Below are positions 1 through 8,437 of a DNA stretch of 64,000 nt, in pieces. The notes under the pieces were generated by a model that did not search any database, had not been told where the DNA came from, and saw only the letters and a list, made by a program, of their open reading frames with translations. Within the stretch, counting starts at the first letter, position 1. Each line of letters starts with the position of its first letter. The position numbers and the translations under genes are program-made. Source of the stretch: Spirosoma pollinicola (lineage in GTDB: Bacteria; Bacteroidota; Bacteroidia; Cytophagales; Spirosomataceae); the NCBI RefSeq assembly GCF_002831565.1, contig NZ_CP025096.1, positions 2,271,027 through 2,335,026 on the forward strand, in the 5' to 3' direction.

Positions 1-322
1 CCTCGTCAATAAATTTGAAGGCTACGTTTTTGATGGTTTCTTCTTCCTGATTAAGTACGGAATACACCAGCATGGCTTTGAAATTCACATTCGCTTGATC
101 GGCAGTAATGGCCTGGAATGCCAGTTCAACAGAACGGTTCTGAATAGAAATACGGCGATAAATGACTTCGATAAACGGGATCTTGAAGTTGAGGCCTGGT
201 CGAAGTACGCGGGCATATTTGCCAAAAACCGTAATAACGGCAACCGTACCCTGTTGCACAATTATTACCGACAGATAGACGATGACTGCCCCTATCCCAA
301 CGAGTAACAATAGAAAATTCAT
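1..322 (-). CDS. SPFH/band 7 domain protein, N-terminal part only
   Basis: This gene reads leftward from an ATG at 322 and runs off the window edge without a stop, so only about 107 residues are visible. The translation starts with a hydrophobic segment (MNFLLLLVGIGAVIVYLS), followed by VQQGTVAVITVFGKYARVLRPGLNF and IPFIEVIYRRISIQNRSVEL, which is the usual start of stomatin/prohibitin-like SPFH proteins. These are membrane-anchored and assemble into oligomeric rings or microdomains on the inner face of the cytoplasmic membrane. The family call is based on recognised motif order, not on a search. It lies downstream of the MFS gene on the same strand, but a terminator at 341-378 separates them. 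Confidence 0.85.
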   Translation of the reverse strand, partial: MNFLLLLVGIGAVIVYLSVIIVQQGTVAVITVFGKYARVLRPGLNFKIPFIEVIYRRISIQNRSVELAFQAITADQANVNFKAMLVYSVLNQEEETIKNVAFKFIDE

Positions 323-340
323 GTGGTGAACTGGTTTAGA

Positions 341-378
341 AATAAAAAAACGGATTCCACGTAAAGTACGGAATCCGT
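341..378 (-). terminator. Rho-independent terminator downstream of the MFS gene
   Basis: A perfect 9-bp stem (ACGGATTCC at 350-358 pairing with GGAATCCGT at 370-378) encloses an 11-nt loop. Read on the minus strand it is followed by seven T residues (343-350 complement). It lies about 135 bp past the stop of the MFS gene and just before the SPFH start. Confidence 0.75.
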
Positions 379-512
379 TGATAGGGAAGGCAAAATATTG
401 TTAAAGTGGTCGTTGGTGAAGTAGTAACTAGTGAAGTCAGTGAAGTAGTTCTTACTAGTTAACGTCTACACTTACTCCACCTACTCCACAAATCAACCAC
501 TACCCCAATTCA

Positions 513-1712
513 CTAATGACCAGCTACCAGTTCGTAGTTTACGGCTTCGTCGGTTTCTTCTACACCTTTTTCTTTCTGACGGAAGTAGACGACTACAGCC
601 AGACCAAAACCGGCAAATGCCAGCGCAGCACCCACCCATTCAGGAGAGGCATAACCCAGACCGGCGGCAATGGGTAATCCACCGAGGTAAGCCCCCAACG
701 CGTTCCCCATATTAAACCCTGCCTGACTGACCGAAGAAGCCAGCATTTCGGAACCGTTTGCGGCCCGAATCATCAGAATCTGGATGGGAGCCCCCAATGA
801 GAAAGCAATAGCCCCCGTGATGAAGGTCATAATCAAAAGCGGTATTTGATACTGGGCTACGAAATAGACGCCTATCAGGGATACCGTCATGAGAAGCAGA
901 AATAACGCAGTAGCCTTACTGGGTGAGATCAGATCGGCTATACGGCCGGAAATCAGATTGCCGGTAGCCATGCCTAAACCTGCCAGCACCAGTATCCAGG
1001 TAAGTTGACCATTACTAAAGTGGGCCACTTCTGTCAACAAAGGAGCGATATAACTGAACCAGGCGAACAATCCGCCGGTACCAATAGCCGTAATACCTAA
1101 AATCAGCCAGGGTTCTACCTTCGTGAAAAGCTTCATGTCCTTCCGCAAATTAGTCTCCCCAACAACCGGCATTACAGGCAGTAATTTTTGAATACAAAAC
1201 ATAGTCGCCAGCCCGACACCCGCAATAATGATGAAGGTATACCGCCAGCTCATCGTATGCCCAATGTAGGTGCCTATTGGTACACCAATAATATTGGCAA
1301 CGGTGAGTCCGGCAAACATCATGGATATGGCCTGAGCCTCTTTCCCCTTACCCGCTAATCGACTGGCAACTACAGCCCCAACACCGAAAAATGCACCATG
1401 CGGCAACCCGGATAACAGCCGGGTGAGCATCATGATCTCATAATTGGGCGCAAACGACGAAAGCGCGTTACAGAAGGTAAAGAGAGCCATAAGGCCCAGC
1501 AATATTTTCTTGGGCGGATAATTCCCGGCAATGCCCACCAGCAGCGGGGCGCCCAGCACTACACCCAGCGCGTAGGCAGAAATAAGGTGGCCAGCTACGG
1601 GAATGGATATTTGAAGGGAACTGGAAATATCGGGCAGGATGCCCATCATGACGAACTCGGTCATGCCAATACCGAAGCCCCCAATGGCGAGAGGTAACAG
1701 ACTTTTTTTCAT
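513..1712 (-). CDS. MFS transporter, DHA1/AraJ-like efflux permease
   Basis: A 399-residue protein with about twelve hydrophobic helices and almost no soluble loops, the typical size of major facilitator drug/sugar efflux permeases. The N-terminus MKKSLLPLAIGGFGIGMTEFVMMGILPDI, the helix-2/3 loop with GAPLLVGIAGNYPPKK, and LPHGAFFGVGAVVASRLAG match the arabinose-efflux (AraJ/YdhP) subgroup. It should sit in the inner membrane and export a small molecule in exchange for protons; the substrate cannot be told from sequence. The ATG at 1712 begins exactly at the first transmembrane helix, so the start is firm. It appears to be a single-gene unit, with a terminator at 341-378. Confidence 0.85.
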   Translation of the reverse strand: MKKSLLPLAIGGFGIGMTEFVMMGILPDISSSLQISIPVAGHLISAYALGVVLGAPLLVGIAGNYPPKKILLGLMALFTFCNALSSFAPNYEIMMLTRLLSGLPHGAFFGVGAVVASRLAGKGKEAQAISMMFAGLTVANIIGVPIGTYIGHTMSWRYTFIIIAGVGLATMFCIQKLLPVMPVVGETNLRKDMKLFTKVEPWLILGITAIGTGGLFAWFSYIAPLLTEVAHFSNGQLTWILVLAGLGMATGNLISGRIADLISPSKATALFLLLMTVSLIGVYFVAQYQIPLLIMTFITGAIAFSLGAPIQILMIRAANGSEMLASSVSQAGFNMGNALGAYLGGLPIAAGLGYASPEWVGAALAFAGFGLAVVVYFRQKEKGVEETDEAVNYELVAGH

Positions 1713-1924
1713 TTGCAGCGTACTATTTTACTGACAGCTTATGCGTTCTTCCAACAGAGAAAGCGCACAGTAAGCCACTCGCTAGAGTAGCTTACTCTAT
1801 CACGAAAATAGAAAAAGTGCAAATTCGTTCCACGTTCTACAAATGTTCTAATTTATTAGTCAGCCGGTCCAATTTCTATAATGTGCGTTAGTTTCTTTTC
1901 TATATCTACGGGTTATAAAGCCTG

Positions 1925-1938
1925 TTTAAACGTTTAAA
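1925..1938. promoter_or_regulatory. 14-bp perfect AT-rich palindrome
   Basis: TTTAAACGTTTAAA is its own reverse complement and lies in the gene-free stretch 1713-2068, about 215 bp before the MFS start. It could bind a dimeric repressor, but the distance is large and nothing else supports a role. Apart from this palindrome and the hairpin at 2000-2035 I see nothing in the stretch. Confidence 0.25.
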
Positions 1939-1999
1939 TTTTCAACATTTCTAGTAAAAAAAAGCCTGCGTAAAATCGGTATAAATCCCATTATACAGA

Positions 2000-2035
2000 C
2001 TGAGGCAAGCAAATACACCGATTTGCTTGCCTCAG
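2000..2035 (-). terminator. Strong hairpin downstream of the serine hydrolase gene
   Basis: A perfect 15-bp stem (CTGAGGCAAGCAAAT at 2000-2014 and its complement at 2021-2035) with a 6-nt loop lies 33 bp past the stop at 2069. The minus-strand 3' side is only weakly T-rich, so this may be an RNA 3'-end stabiliser instead of a classical intrinsic terminator. Confidence 0.6.
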
Positions 2036-2068
2036 AATTTTCACTTTGTCGTAGAAATAGTCAATTTA

Positions 2069-3811
2069 TCAACGCATCCGTTTCCCGGGTATATCCTGAC
2101 CATTCTGGTGCAGAACGAGTTGCTCCACTTCACCTTTATCGTTGCTGATAAACGTAACCTGTGCGTCAACTACTTTCAGGAAAAACTTGGTTTTCGACTC
2201 GGGAAATAATTCAACCATGGGTTGCCCGGTAGCCTGTCCAAACAGCCTATCAGCTTTCAGGATAATCGCGATGGAGAAGGCCGGGGCTAATTGATAGGTA
2301 CCGACATACGACGCTAACGTAGCCGAGTCGACGGCAACAACAACCTCTTTAGGCGCTTCTACAGATTCCCCTAATTCCTTCAACATAGCATATCCATTGG
2401 TATTTCGGGGGTTGAGCGCCACTGACTTTTTATAATCCTGTATGGCAGCCGCTTTATTACCCATTGCCTTATACGCTTCACCCCGGCTGTCATATACATT
2501 AAAGGAGTTTGGGTAAGCCTCTGCATTAAGGGTAAAAACAGTAATGGCTTCTTTAGTTTTCCCGTCGCGCAGTAGCTCATACCCTACAACATTGACGTCC
2601 TCTTCACTCGCGTTATACGCTTTGTCGGCCTTCCAGGCAGTGAGTTTCTGTTTCGTTTTTTCCAGCGGGTCTGACTGTACCGATTGCCGGAGCAAATCGG
2701 CAATCGGCTTTTTGGGCGCTTCAATAGGCTGATCGTACAGGATGCGCAGGATGTTTTTACGTATGTCGCTGAGTGGCGCTCCGCCCGTGTTGTTCAGCAG
2801 TACAACCAATTGTTTGTCCTTCGGAAGGCGGCTGATTATGGTATTGAAGCCGTTGATTCCCCCTGTGTGTTCAATGACCAGGAGGCTGTCTTTAAGTTGG
2901 CCAATCTTCGCATTTCTAACGCCCCATCCGTAGGCATAGCTATCTAAAAACGGAGTATACATCGTTACTTTCCCGCTCGCCGATAGTAGCTTATCGGTAT
3001 ACAACGCCTGATCCCACCGGTACAGATCCTCAACGGTCGAGTACATCGACCCGGCGGCATACGGAATCGTCATATCCAGGTAAGGCGAATTTACATAGCC
3101 ACCATTTTTCTTTTCATAACCGGTTGCCCGTTTGGGTAAAATAGGGCTGAATAGATCGTAGCCGGTATTGGCCAGTTGGGCGGGCTTAAGAATATTCTCG
3201 GTAAGTACGTCGGCATAGGACTTTCCTGTTACTTTTTCGATAATGACGCCCAACAGGAAATAGCCGGAGTTGCTGTACGAAAATTTGGTGTCGGGTTCAA
3301 AATCCAGCGGCATACTATCAAATTTCTTCGTGAAGGATTCGGGCGTAACAGGATCGCGGCTAAGCGTCTCGAAAAACTTCGGGAAGTTGGTGTAGTTCGG
3401 AATACCCGACGTGTGGGTCAGCAAGTGGTGAATGGTAATTTTGTCACCCGTGGCTTTCGGGTAGTCAGGCAAATAATCTGTGACTTTGCCGGCTAGTTTC
3501 AGCTTGCCTTTTTCGACCAGTTGCATGATGAGCATGGCCGTAAATTGTTTGGTAATGGAACCCAGCCGGAATTTGGTATCGGGTGCATTCGGGATATTCC
3601 ATTCCATATTAGCCATCCCGTATCCTTTTTTGAAAATAACCTGCCCTTTTTCGGCAACCAGCACCGAGCCATTGAACTGGCGATTGGTCACGTATTGCTG
3701 CACCAGTGCATCAATTTTAGCCGCTTTACTTTGGGCAAACGTCGTTGACGCAGCAAGCAGAATAACCAGAACGGACAGACTTGCCAACCGCTGTATAGGT
3801 GTGCTTTTCAT
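2069..3811 (-). CDS. Serine hydrolase, beta-lactamase/PBP-like fold, with C-terminal TPR region
   Basis: A 580-residue exported protein. Residues 1-27 form a signal peptide ending at TTFAQ. Residues 30-360 carry the class C beta-lactamase/penicillin-binding-like fold: catalytic S85-I-T-K88, Y179-S-N181, and a third motif HTGG in VIEHTGGINGFN. Residues 395-480 contain TPR-like helices (NSFNVYDSRGEAYKAMGNKAAAIQDYKKSVALNP), and the last 90 residues resemble the small lipocalin-like tail common in these Bacteroidota proteins. It probably acts in the periplasm on a peptide, ester or amide; many homologues are named beta-lactamase-related without known activity. It stands alone on the minus strand. 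Gene-free DNA lies on both sides. Confidence 0.88.
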   Translation of the reverse strand: MKSTPIQRLASLSVLVILLAASTTFAQSKAAKIDALVQQYVTNRQFNGSVLVAEKGQVIFKKGYGMANMEWNIPNAPDTKFRLGSITKQFTAMLIMQLVEKGKLKLAGKVTDYLPDYPKATGDKITIHHLLTHTSGIPNYTNFPKFFETLSRDPVTPESFTKKFDSMPLDFEPDTKFSYSNSGYFLLGVIIEKVTGKSYADVLTENILKPAQLANTGYDLFSPILPKRATGYEKKNGGYVNSPYLDMTIPYAAGSMYSTVEDLYRWDQALYTDKLLSASGKVTMYTPFLDSYAYGWGVRNAKIGQLKDSLLVIEHTGGINGFNTIISRLPKDKQLVVLLNNTGGAPLSDIRKNILRILYDQPIEAPKKPIADLLRQSVQSDPLEKTKQKLTAWKADKAYNASEEDVNVVGYELLRDGKTKEAITVFTLNAEAYPNSFNVYDSRGEAYKAMGNKAAAIQDYKKSVALNPRNTNGYAMLKELGESVEAPKEVVVAVDSATLASYVGTYQLAPAFSIAIILKADRLFGQATGQPMVELFPESKTKFFLKVVDAQVTFISNDKGEVEQLVLHQNGQDIPGKRMR

Positions 3812-3963
3812 AGAAAATGAGAGAAAGGTGATCGTTCATCAAGATTAGCACTTTCTGTTCCTCGATCTTGTGAAAAGTGATTTGTCGGTTTACAACCCGG
3901 ATAAATGGCAAAGAATAACCTTATCCAAACTTTATTGGCCCAGGATAGGGTGAAATCGTTTTG

Positions 3964-4010
3964 GCGAGCGAATGCTCGCATATATGAGAGGGCATGGGCG
4001 AATGCCCGCG
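3964..4010. repeat. REP-like doublet of short palindromes
   Basis: Two hairpins with the same GAAT loop lie 16 bp apart: GCGAGC-GAAT-GCTCGC at 3964-3979 and GGGC-GAAT-GCCC at 3996-4007. The shared core GCGAATGC with complementary arm changes is what one sees in REP/RAYT-type extragenic palindromes. No RAYT transposase is visible nearby. Confidence 0.45.
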
Positions 4011-4507
4011 CCAGCCTGAGTATTTAGACATGTGTTTTCAGGCTACAGCAACCCCCGAATATGTGCGCATGAATTCCGGCAAAAAACCGATCACAGTGTC
4101 TGAAGCCGGGATACATTGTTCATTAAATCACCGGTCACTAAAACCACCGATTTGAATATGAATTTGCTGTGCAAAATTTTAACATCTGTAAACCACAATC
4201 AGTCGCATATGCTATTACCACCGTTGTGTGCTCCGGCACAAAGAAAAGTTTTGTCGGTGGTATCGGCAAGGTGGCTAGATTCAGTTACTTTACACAGATG
4301 GTTATGGCTAAAAGACAACTTTTTTCATCGATCAACGGCAGGCACTTAAACAGACGAATGAATTAGAGACTATTACCATTCAGGACGAAAAAGGCATCTG
4401 GCATCGCGGCAGGTTCATTTTTTCAGGTATTCATGTCAGTGTGATTACGGCTGGCCGGTTCGTATGACACTTGGATGTTGTCTCTTGGGTAAACAGAGGT
4501 CGGTTAA
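4011..4507. other. Gene-free stretch, possible decayed coding sequence
   Basis: No convincing gene is seen between the serine hydrolase start (3811) and the S41 gene end (4508). Two overlapping plus-strand frames near 4116-4366 are open, but neither looks like a known protein. A roughly 45-bp segment at 4172-4218 resembles the flank of the IS element at 29041-29085. The stretch after 4360 has codon-like texture (ELETITIQDEKGIWHRG) without a start, suggesting an eroded gene. Confidence 0.3.
4172..4218 (+). repeat. Dispersed repeat, copy 1
   Basis: This segment, containing ACAATCAGTCGCATATG, aligns with the reverse complement of 29041-29085 at about four of five positions, including an exact GTCGCATATG block. 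Its function is unknown. It may be a conserved promoter-like or repetitive extragenic sequence. Confidence 0.4.
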
Positions 4508-5839
4508 CTAGTGTAGTCCTTTTCGCCGTTCCTCAACTATGTTTCCGTCACTGACATACAGCTTGATAGTGGGGTATCTCCCTTTGCTGTCTTTCACAAA
4601 TTCTACGTGCGCAGTATCATCCAGCACAAACCGCCTGTTAGAAATATGTTTTAACTCTGTTAGCAGCCCTCCAGCCTCAGTATTCTTACAGAAGAGTTTA
4701 TTTTTATTAAGGTAAATGGTAAGCGGGCCGTATGTACCCGCATATACCCGAAGTACATTTACTGGCAGTGGCTGTGCCTGCCGTTGTGCAGCCAGCTCGT
4801 CAAGCAGATACGCTAACTGATGTTTTTCTTGTTCAGTAGTTGCCGCATACAGTTGCTCAAGCAGGGCCAATTCCTGCGCTTTCGCAAACGCCTGACTGGC
4901 CTCAATTGACACGGTCGGAATGACTCCAACCCCTTCCCAATCCGTGTGTGTAACCGGGTTGAGCGAACGGGCAAATGGGATGGATATAACAATGCCCTGC
5001 CCCACCGAAATTGGTTTGGTTGGGTGAGCCCCCCCACCTGTCTTTTCACCTACGATGATAGCACGTTTGGCCATTTGCATCCCGTAAGCAAAATCCTCCG
5101 CACCGGAAAACGTACGATGACTGGTCAAAATATAAATGGGCATTAATAGCGATAGATTCCGTGCCTTTACAGGATCGGCATAGAAAACCGTTGTGTCGTT
5201 GGTTGACCGGTTGATCAGGTCATTCATATGGGTTTTTGTCTTGAAAAAATAACTTTCCAGCAGACTAACCATCTCCGGACTGCCCCCCATATTTTCTCTC
5301 AAATCAATGATCAGCGCATTTGTATTGGCTACAAATTGCAGCCCGGCAGTAATAGTTGGTTGGGCGCCAGCCAGATCCGGCACAAATCCTGTGAACGGGA
5401 AGTAGCCAATATTTCCGGGCAGCACCTCGACTTTCCTGAATAGATAGTTGTTGGCTTGCCAATACTTTTTAGCCTGCGTCATCTCTTCCTCAGCCGATGA
5501 AGGACTCCCCGGAGCAGCGGCAGTAAAAGCTGGATTGTAATCCATAAACAGATGCGGATCATGGTGAACTGTGGATAGGTCAGCTTGCAATTGCTTTACC
5601 AGCTCGTTAGGTGTATTCGCCAGCGAAGCATATGCTTTCTTCTGTAGCTGGGCGTTCAGGTAGACGCTCATGCGTTGCGCTTCTGCCGGGAATACATAGT
5701 GCCGGTTCAGACTGAGACTGATCGAATCAATCAGTTGAGGAATATTTACTGCCGGACGCAGAGCAGGTTGTCCAACACAGAAATAGGGAATGGCCCAGGC
5801 CGACAATATCAGGAGGATAAACAGGTTAGAAGATTTCAT
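4508..5839 (-). CDS. S41 family peptidase (C-terminal processing/IRBP-like)
   Basis: About 443 residues from the ATG at 5839; an upstream in-frame start at 5968 would run into the neighbouring gene and place 43 odd residues before the signal peptide. Residues 1-25 (MKSSNLFILLILSAWAIPYFCVG) form a signal peptide. The middle has the S41 core: ANTNALIIDLRENMGGSPEMV, ILTSHRTFSGAEDFAYG with the nucleophile Ser, and VGEKTGGGAHP. The N-terminal helical part (YVFPAEAQRMSVYLNAQL) resembles the interphotoreceptor-retinoid-binding-protein type without a PDZ domain. The C-terminal 90 residues form a small beta domain. It probably degrades peptides in the periplasm. It starts 10 bp after the DUF4386 gene and is likely co-transcribed with it. 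Confidence 0.85.
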   Translation of the reverse strand: MKSSNLFILLILSAWAIPYFCVGQPALRPAVNIPQLIDSISLSLNRHYVFPAEAQRMSVYLNAQLQKKAYASLANTPNELVKQLQADLSTVHHDPHLFMDYNPAFTAAAPGSPSSAEEEMTQAKKYWQANNYLFRKVEVLPGNIGYFPFTGFVPDLAGAQPTITAGLQFVANTNALIIDLRENMGGSPEMVSLLESYFFKTKTHMNDLINRSTNDTTVFYADPVKARNLSLLMPIYILTSHRTFSGAEDFAYGMQMAKRAIIVGEKTGGGAHPTKPISVGQGIVISIPFARSLNPVTHTDWEGVGVIPTVSIEASQAFAKAQELALLEQLYAATTEQEKHQLAYLLDELAAQRQAQPLPVNVLRVYAGTYGPLTIYLNKNKLFCKNTEAGGLLTELKHISNRRFVLDDTAHVEFVKDSKGRYPTIKLYVSDGNIVEERRKGLH

Positions 5840-5849
5840 AACTAATTGT

Positions 5850-6560
5850 CTAATAGCAGGATGGTCTGAATCCTTTAATAATGAGGTAGATGCCCAGCGA
5901 AAACTCAAATAGTGCGACCGGAAGGGCAGACAGTGCCGCCAGCGGAGCATGTCGCCCAATGACACCAAAAAGCACCGCGATGTAGCCAGCGATCAATAGT
6001 GGGGCTCCAATGATTCCGATCAGTGACAGGGTTCGGGGCACCAAGCGGGACTTATACAGCAGGACTCCCAGCAACATGTCGCAGACAGCAGGCATGAAAC
6101 TTTGTCCGAGCAGGAAAATGCGGTCATAGAGGGCGACAAGTGCATGGCTGGTGACCAGAGCATCGGCTCCTACCCCGGCCTGCCGCATGGTTACGATTGA
6201 TAGAAGGAAGGCCACACCCACGAAGATGGTACCAGATTCCAGAATCCGCGCAGCAACGAGACCTAAGGCGAACCCTTCGTTCTGCTTCTGGAGTACCGGG
6301 TATAGTGTTATAGCAGTGCCAATACCAGCCAGAGCCACGATTATTTCGAGGATACCACCGAAAATGATGGCCGTGTCCGGTCCAGAGCTTACGATGTAGT
6401 TCGGTTCATGAATCGACCTGTAGAGGGCTATTGTCGGAATGGAGACAAATGTGAGCAGGTAGAGTATGCCTGCGACCAGCGAGGTCTTTCGCAGGGAGCT
6501 CATTGGTGCTCGCTCCGTTAATACATCCATGTCGATTGCGCTAGTTCTGTTTGCATTCAT
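5850..6560 (-). CDS. DUF4386 family membrane protein
   Basis: A 236-residue integral membrane protein with about six hydrophobic helices. The order SLRKTSLVAGILYLLTFVSIP, PDTAIIFGGILEIIVALAGIGTAITLYPVLQK, EGFALGLVAARILESGTIFVG and LLGVLLYKSRLVPRTLSLIG is the signature of DUF4386 proteins, which have no assigned function. The ATG at 6560 is preceded by AT-rich DNA that could hold a promoter. The S41 protease gene follows after 10 bp, so the two probably form an operon. Confidence 0.85.
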   Translation of the reverse strand: MNANRTSAIDMDVLTERAPMSSLRKTSLVAGILYLLTFVSIPTIALYRSIHEPNYIVSSGPDTAIIFGGILEIIVALAGIGTAITLYPVLQKQNEGFALGLVAARILESGTIFVGVAFLLSIVTMRQAGVGADALVTSHALVALYDRIFLLGQSFMPAVCDMLLGVLLYKSRLVPRTLSLIGIIGAPLLIAGYIAVLFGVIGRHAPLAALSALPVALFEFSLGIYLIIKGFRPSCY

Positions 6561-6636
6561 GTGCTTATTTTTTTAAAATTTTCAAGCAACTTTTTGTGAG
6601 CTAATAGACAATTGTGGCATGACGGGTTATGCATGT

Positions 6637-7332
6637 TTATCTGCCCGCCAGGGGGTTTGTTTTCCAGGCTTTAGAATAATGCACACTGATCATCAAAGCC
6701 CTGTTATACATTTCCTTGGTATAGACTATATTGGTTAAACCATAATTGTACCGTATGTCCAACACAATCCTTTTTTGTTTAAATGGAAACTCAACTCCTC
6801 CACCTAGTTGAATACCGGCTTCTAAACGCTTAAATCCCTCGCTTGAATTTTCAAACAAAAGTTTGGTAGACTGATCGTTAATTTTACTGTTTCCACTAAT
6901 GTTGTAAGCAATGGATGGACCAGCGTTAATATAAAATTTACCCATATGAAAACGTGCCAGTACTGGCAATTCTAAGGTATTAAATTGAAGGGTTGATTCA
7001 TTGGCACTCATTGGATTATTAGCTTTTAGCTGCCCGCCCTTTGTCATATAATATAGTTCAGAAACAAGGGAAAATCCGGATGTAATACCCGCCTGCAATG
7101 ACACTCCAGCCTGTATACCGTTAGCTGATTTCTTATAATCAGTTAGACTACTGTTAGCGCTACCGTAGTTGACGTTTGTACTCGCCACATTCACCATTAA
7201 GTCGAAGTATGTTTTTGCTATTTTTTTGCCACCCTCTATTTTGTTTGATCCTTGCCCTCTAGCTTGACCAAATGCGGCTGCTGACAGGAAAATTATACCT
7301 AGTATGATCCCTGCTTGTCTATTTTTTTTCAT
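6637..7332 (-). CDS. Outer-membrane beta-barrel protein (PorT/OMP_b-brl-like)
   Basis: About 231 residues from the ATG at 7332, which places a clean signal peptide (MKKNRQAGIILGIIFLSAAAFGQ) at the start; the longer frame from 7368 adds 12 residues before it. The mature part alternates polar and hydrophobic residues in about eight strands (GIQAGVSLQAGITSGFSLVSELYYMTKGG; RFHMGKFYINAGPSIAYNISG; RIVLDIRYNYGLTNIV), typical of small eight-stranded barrels of Bacteroidota. The role is unknown, probably structural or binding. A direct-repeat element at 7402-7433 lies 70-100 bp upstream and is shared with the TonB-dependent receptor and a LytTR operon. Confidence 0.8.
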   Translation of the reverse strand: MKKNRQAGIILGIIFLSAAAFGQARGQGSNKIEGGKKIAKTYFDLMVNVASTNVNYGSANSSLTDYKKSANGIQAGVSLQAGITSGFSLVSELYYMTKGGQLKANNPMSANESTLQFNTLELPVLARFHMGKFYINAGPSIAYNISGNSKINDQSTKLLFENSSEGFKRLEAGIQLGGGVEFPFKQKRIVLDIRYNYGLTNIVYTKEMYNRALMISVHYSKAWKTNPLAGR

Positions 7333-7401
7333 GATTTTTTTAAGGTTTAAAGTATTTGACTGAGGCAAAACTATTCGTATGACTTTGGGCCTGCAATTAA
7401 A

Positions 7402-7433
7402 CTATGCCAGGGCGGAGATAATGTCTGCAAACA
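7402..7433 (-). promoter_or_regulatory. Candidate LytTR-type operator upstream of the barrel gene
   Basis: ACTATGCCAGG and TGTCTGCAAAC lie with 21 bp between the TGCCA and TGCAA cores, that is two helical turns, as expected for tandem LytTR half-sites. The larger block 7391-7430 matches 11019-11058 at 34 of 40 positions by my count. It lies upstream of the gene starting at 7332. Confidence 0.5.
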
Positions 7434-7510
7434 GGGAATTTCAGCCTATGAAATTTCTGAAGATCGGCTAAACTTGGCTATGCAGTTTTTAATAAACCCT
7501 GGCTTATCTA

Positions 7511-8374
7511 TTATTTCTTCCAATAGGGCTTTATTAGCTTGTTACGCTTTATATTCAGGTACATTAACACGATCGTTGCGATCAACCCAACTACCGTTGC
7601 CTGTAGCGTTCCTTCAGGACCAAATTCTCCGCCTGTAATGAGTTTTGATCCTGTTATTTGTGTTGTTAGTAAGCTATTCGTTTTTTCATTCCCCGACGTT
7701 ATTGCGCCAAATATGCCTGATTGCATGAAGTTCCAGGCAAAATGAATGGCAATAGGGAACCACAAGTTTCTTGCATAGATATAAGCAGCACCCAGCAAAA
7801 AACCTGCTTCAATTGTAATACAACTCGCCGAAACCAATGAACTGCCAGGATTGACCAGATGCAATGCACCAAAAACTAAAGCAGAACTAAGCAGCGCTAG
7901 AGAGCTGCCAATTTTTTCTTCTATTATCCTAAAAAGTATGCCACGAATTAAAATTTCTTCCAGGATAGCGACGGTAAAGGCAACAGCTAGAGGGATAATA
8001 ATAAATGAGACTGGGTTTATTGAAATTATCGCAAAACCATTGTTTATATAAATTACCAGAACTGTCAAACATTGCAGGACAACGCCAATTGAAACACCCA
8101 GAATCAAATTTTTTGCAAGTCCATTCAATGATATTTCTGTAATAGCGCGCTTTTCAATTAGCCTGAAAAATGTACGATAACTAGCAATTGCAAGCAGGGA
8201 TACAACAAGCCCCTTTAAAAGATTTCGATAGTCTCTATCAAGCCCTGTGGACATCAGGAATTTTCCCGCTATTTCCTGCCCAATTATAACTACGCCTAAA
8301 CAGACCAAGACACCAAGTAGTATTCGCACAAGTGGGTTACTGAATAGCTTATTTTTCTCATGATTCTTTTCCAT
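7511..8374 (-). CDS. CPBP family intramembrane metalloprotease (CAAX/Abi)
   Basis: A 287-residue multi-pass membrane protein with the glutamic-type protease signature of the CPBP family: E139-E140-x3-R144 in AILEEILIRGILFR, H172 in FGALHLVNPG, and H211-x3-N215 in IAIHFAWNF. These residues line an intramembrane active site. Bacterial members are implicated in peptide processing, bacteriocin immunity or unknown functions. It begins 63 bp after the end of the TonB-dependent receptor gene on the same strand and may be co-transcribed with it. The start at 8374 is well placed, with a short polar lead before helix 1. Confidence 0.88.
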   Translation of the reverse strand: MEKNHEKNKLFSNPLVRILLGVLVCLGVVIIGQEIAGKFLMSTGLDRDYRNLLKGLVVSLLAIASYRTFFRLIEKRAITEISLNGLAKNLILGVSIGVVLQCLTVLVIYINNGFAIISINPVSFIIIPLAVAFTVAILEEILIRGILFRIIEEKIGSSLALLSSALVFGALHLVNPGSSLVSASCITIEAGFLLGAAYIYARNLWFPIAIHFAWNFMQSGIFGAITSGNEKTNSLLTTQITGSKLITGGEFGPEGTLQATVVGLIATIVLMYLNIKRNKLIKPYWKK

Positions 8375-8437
8375 TTTTTTGATTGGTATTAGTTACTTGA
8401 TTGGTAACATATCTGATATTACCAAGACCAAACAGGG

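Noticed and set aside
4116-4366. Two overlapping plus-strand frames as genes
   Set aside because: No recognisable protein features, and part of the sequence is the dispersed repeat.
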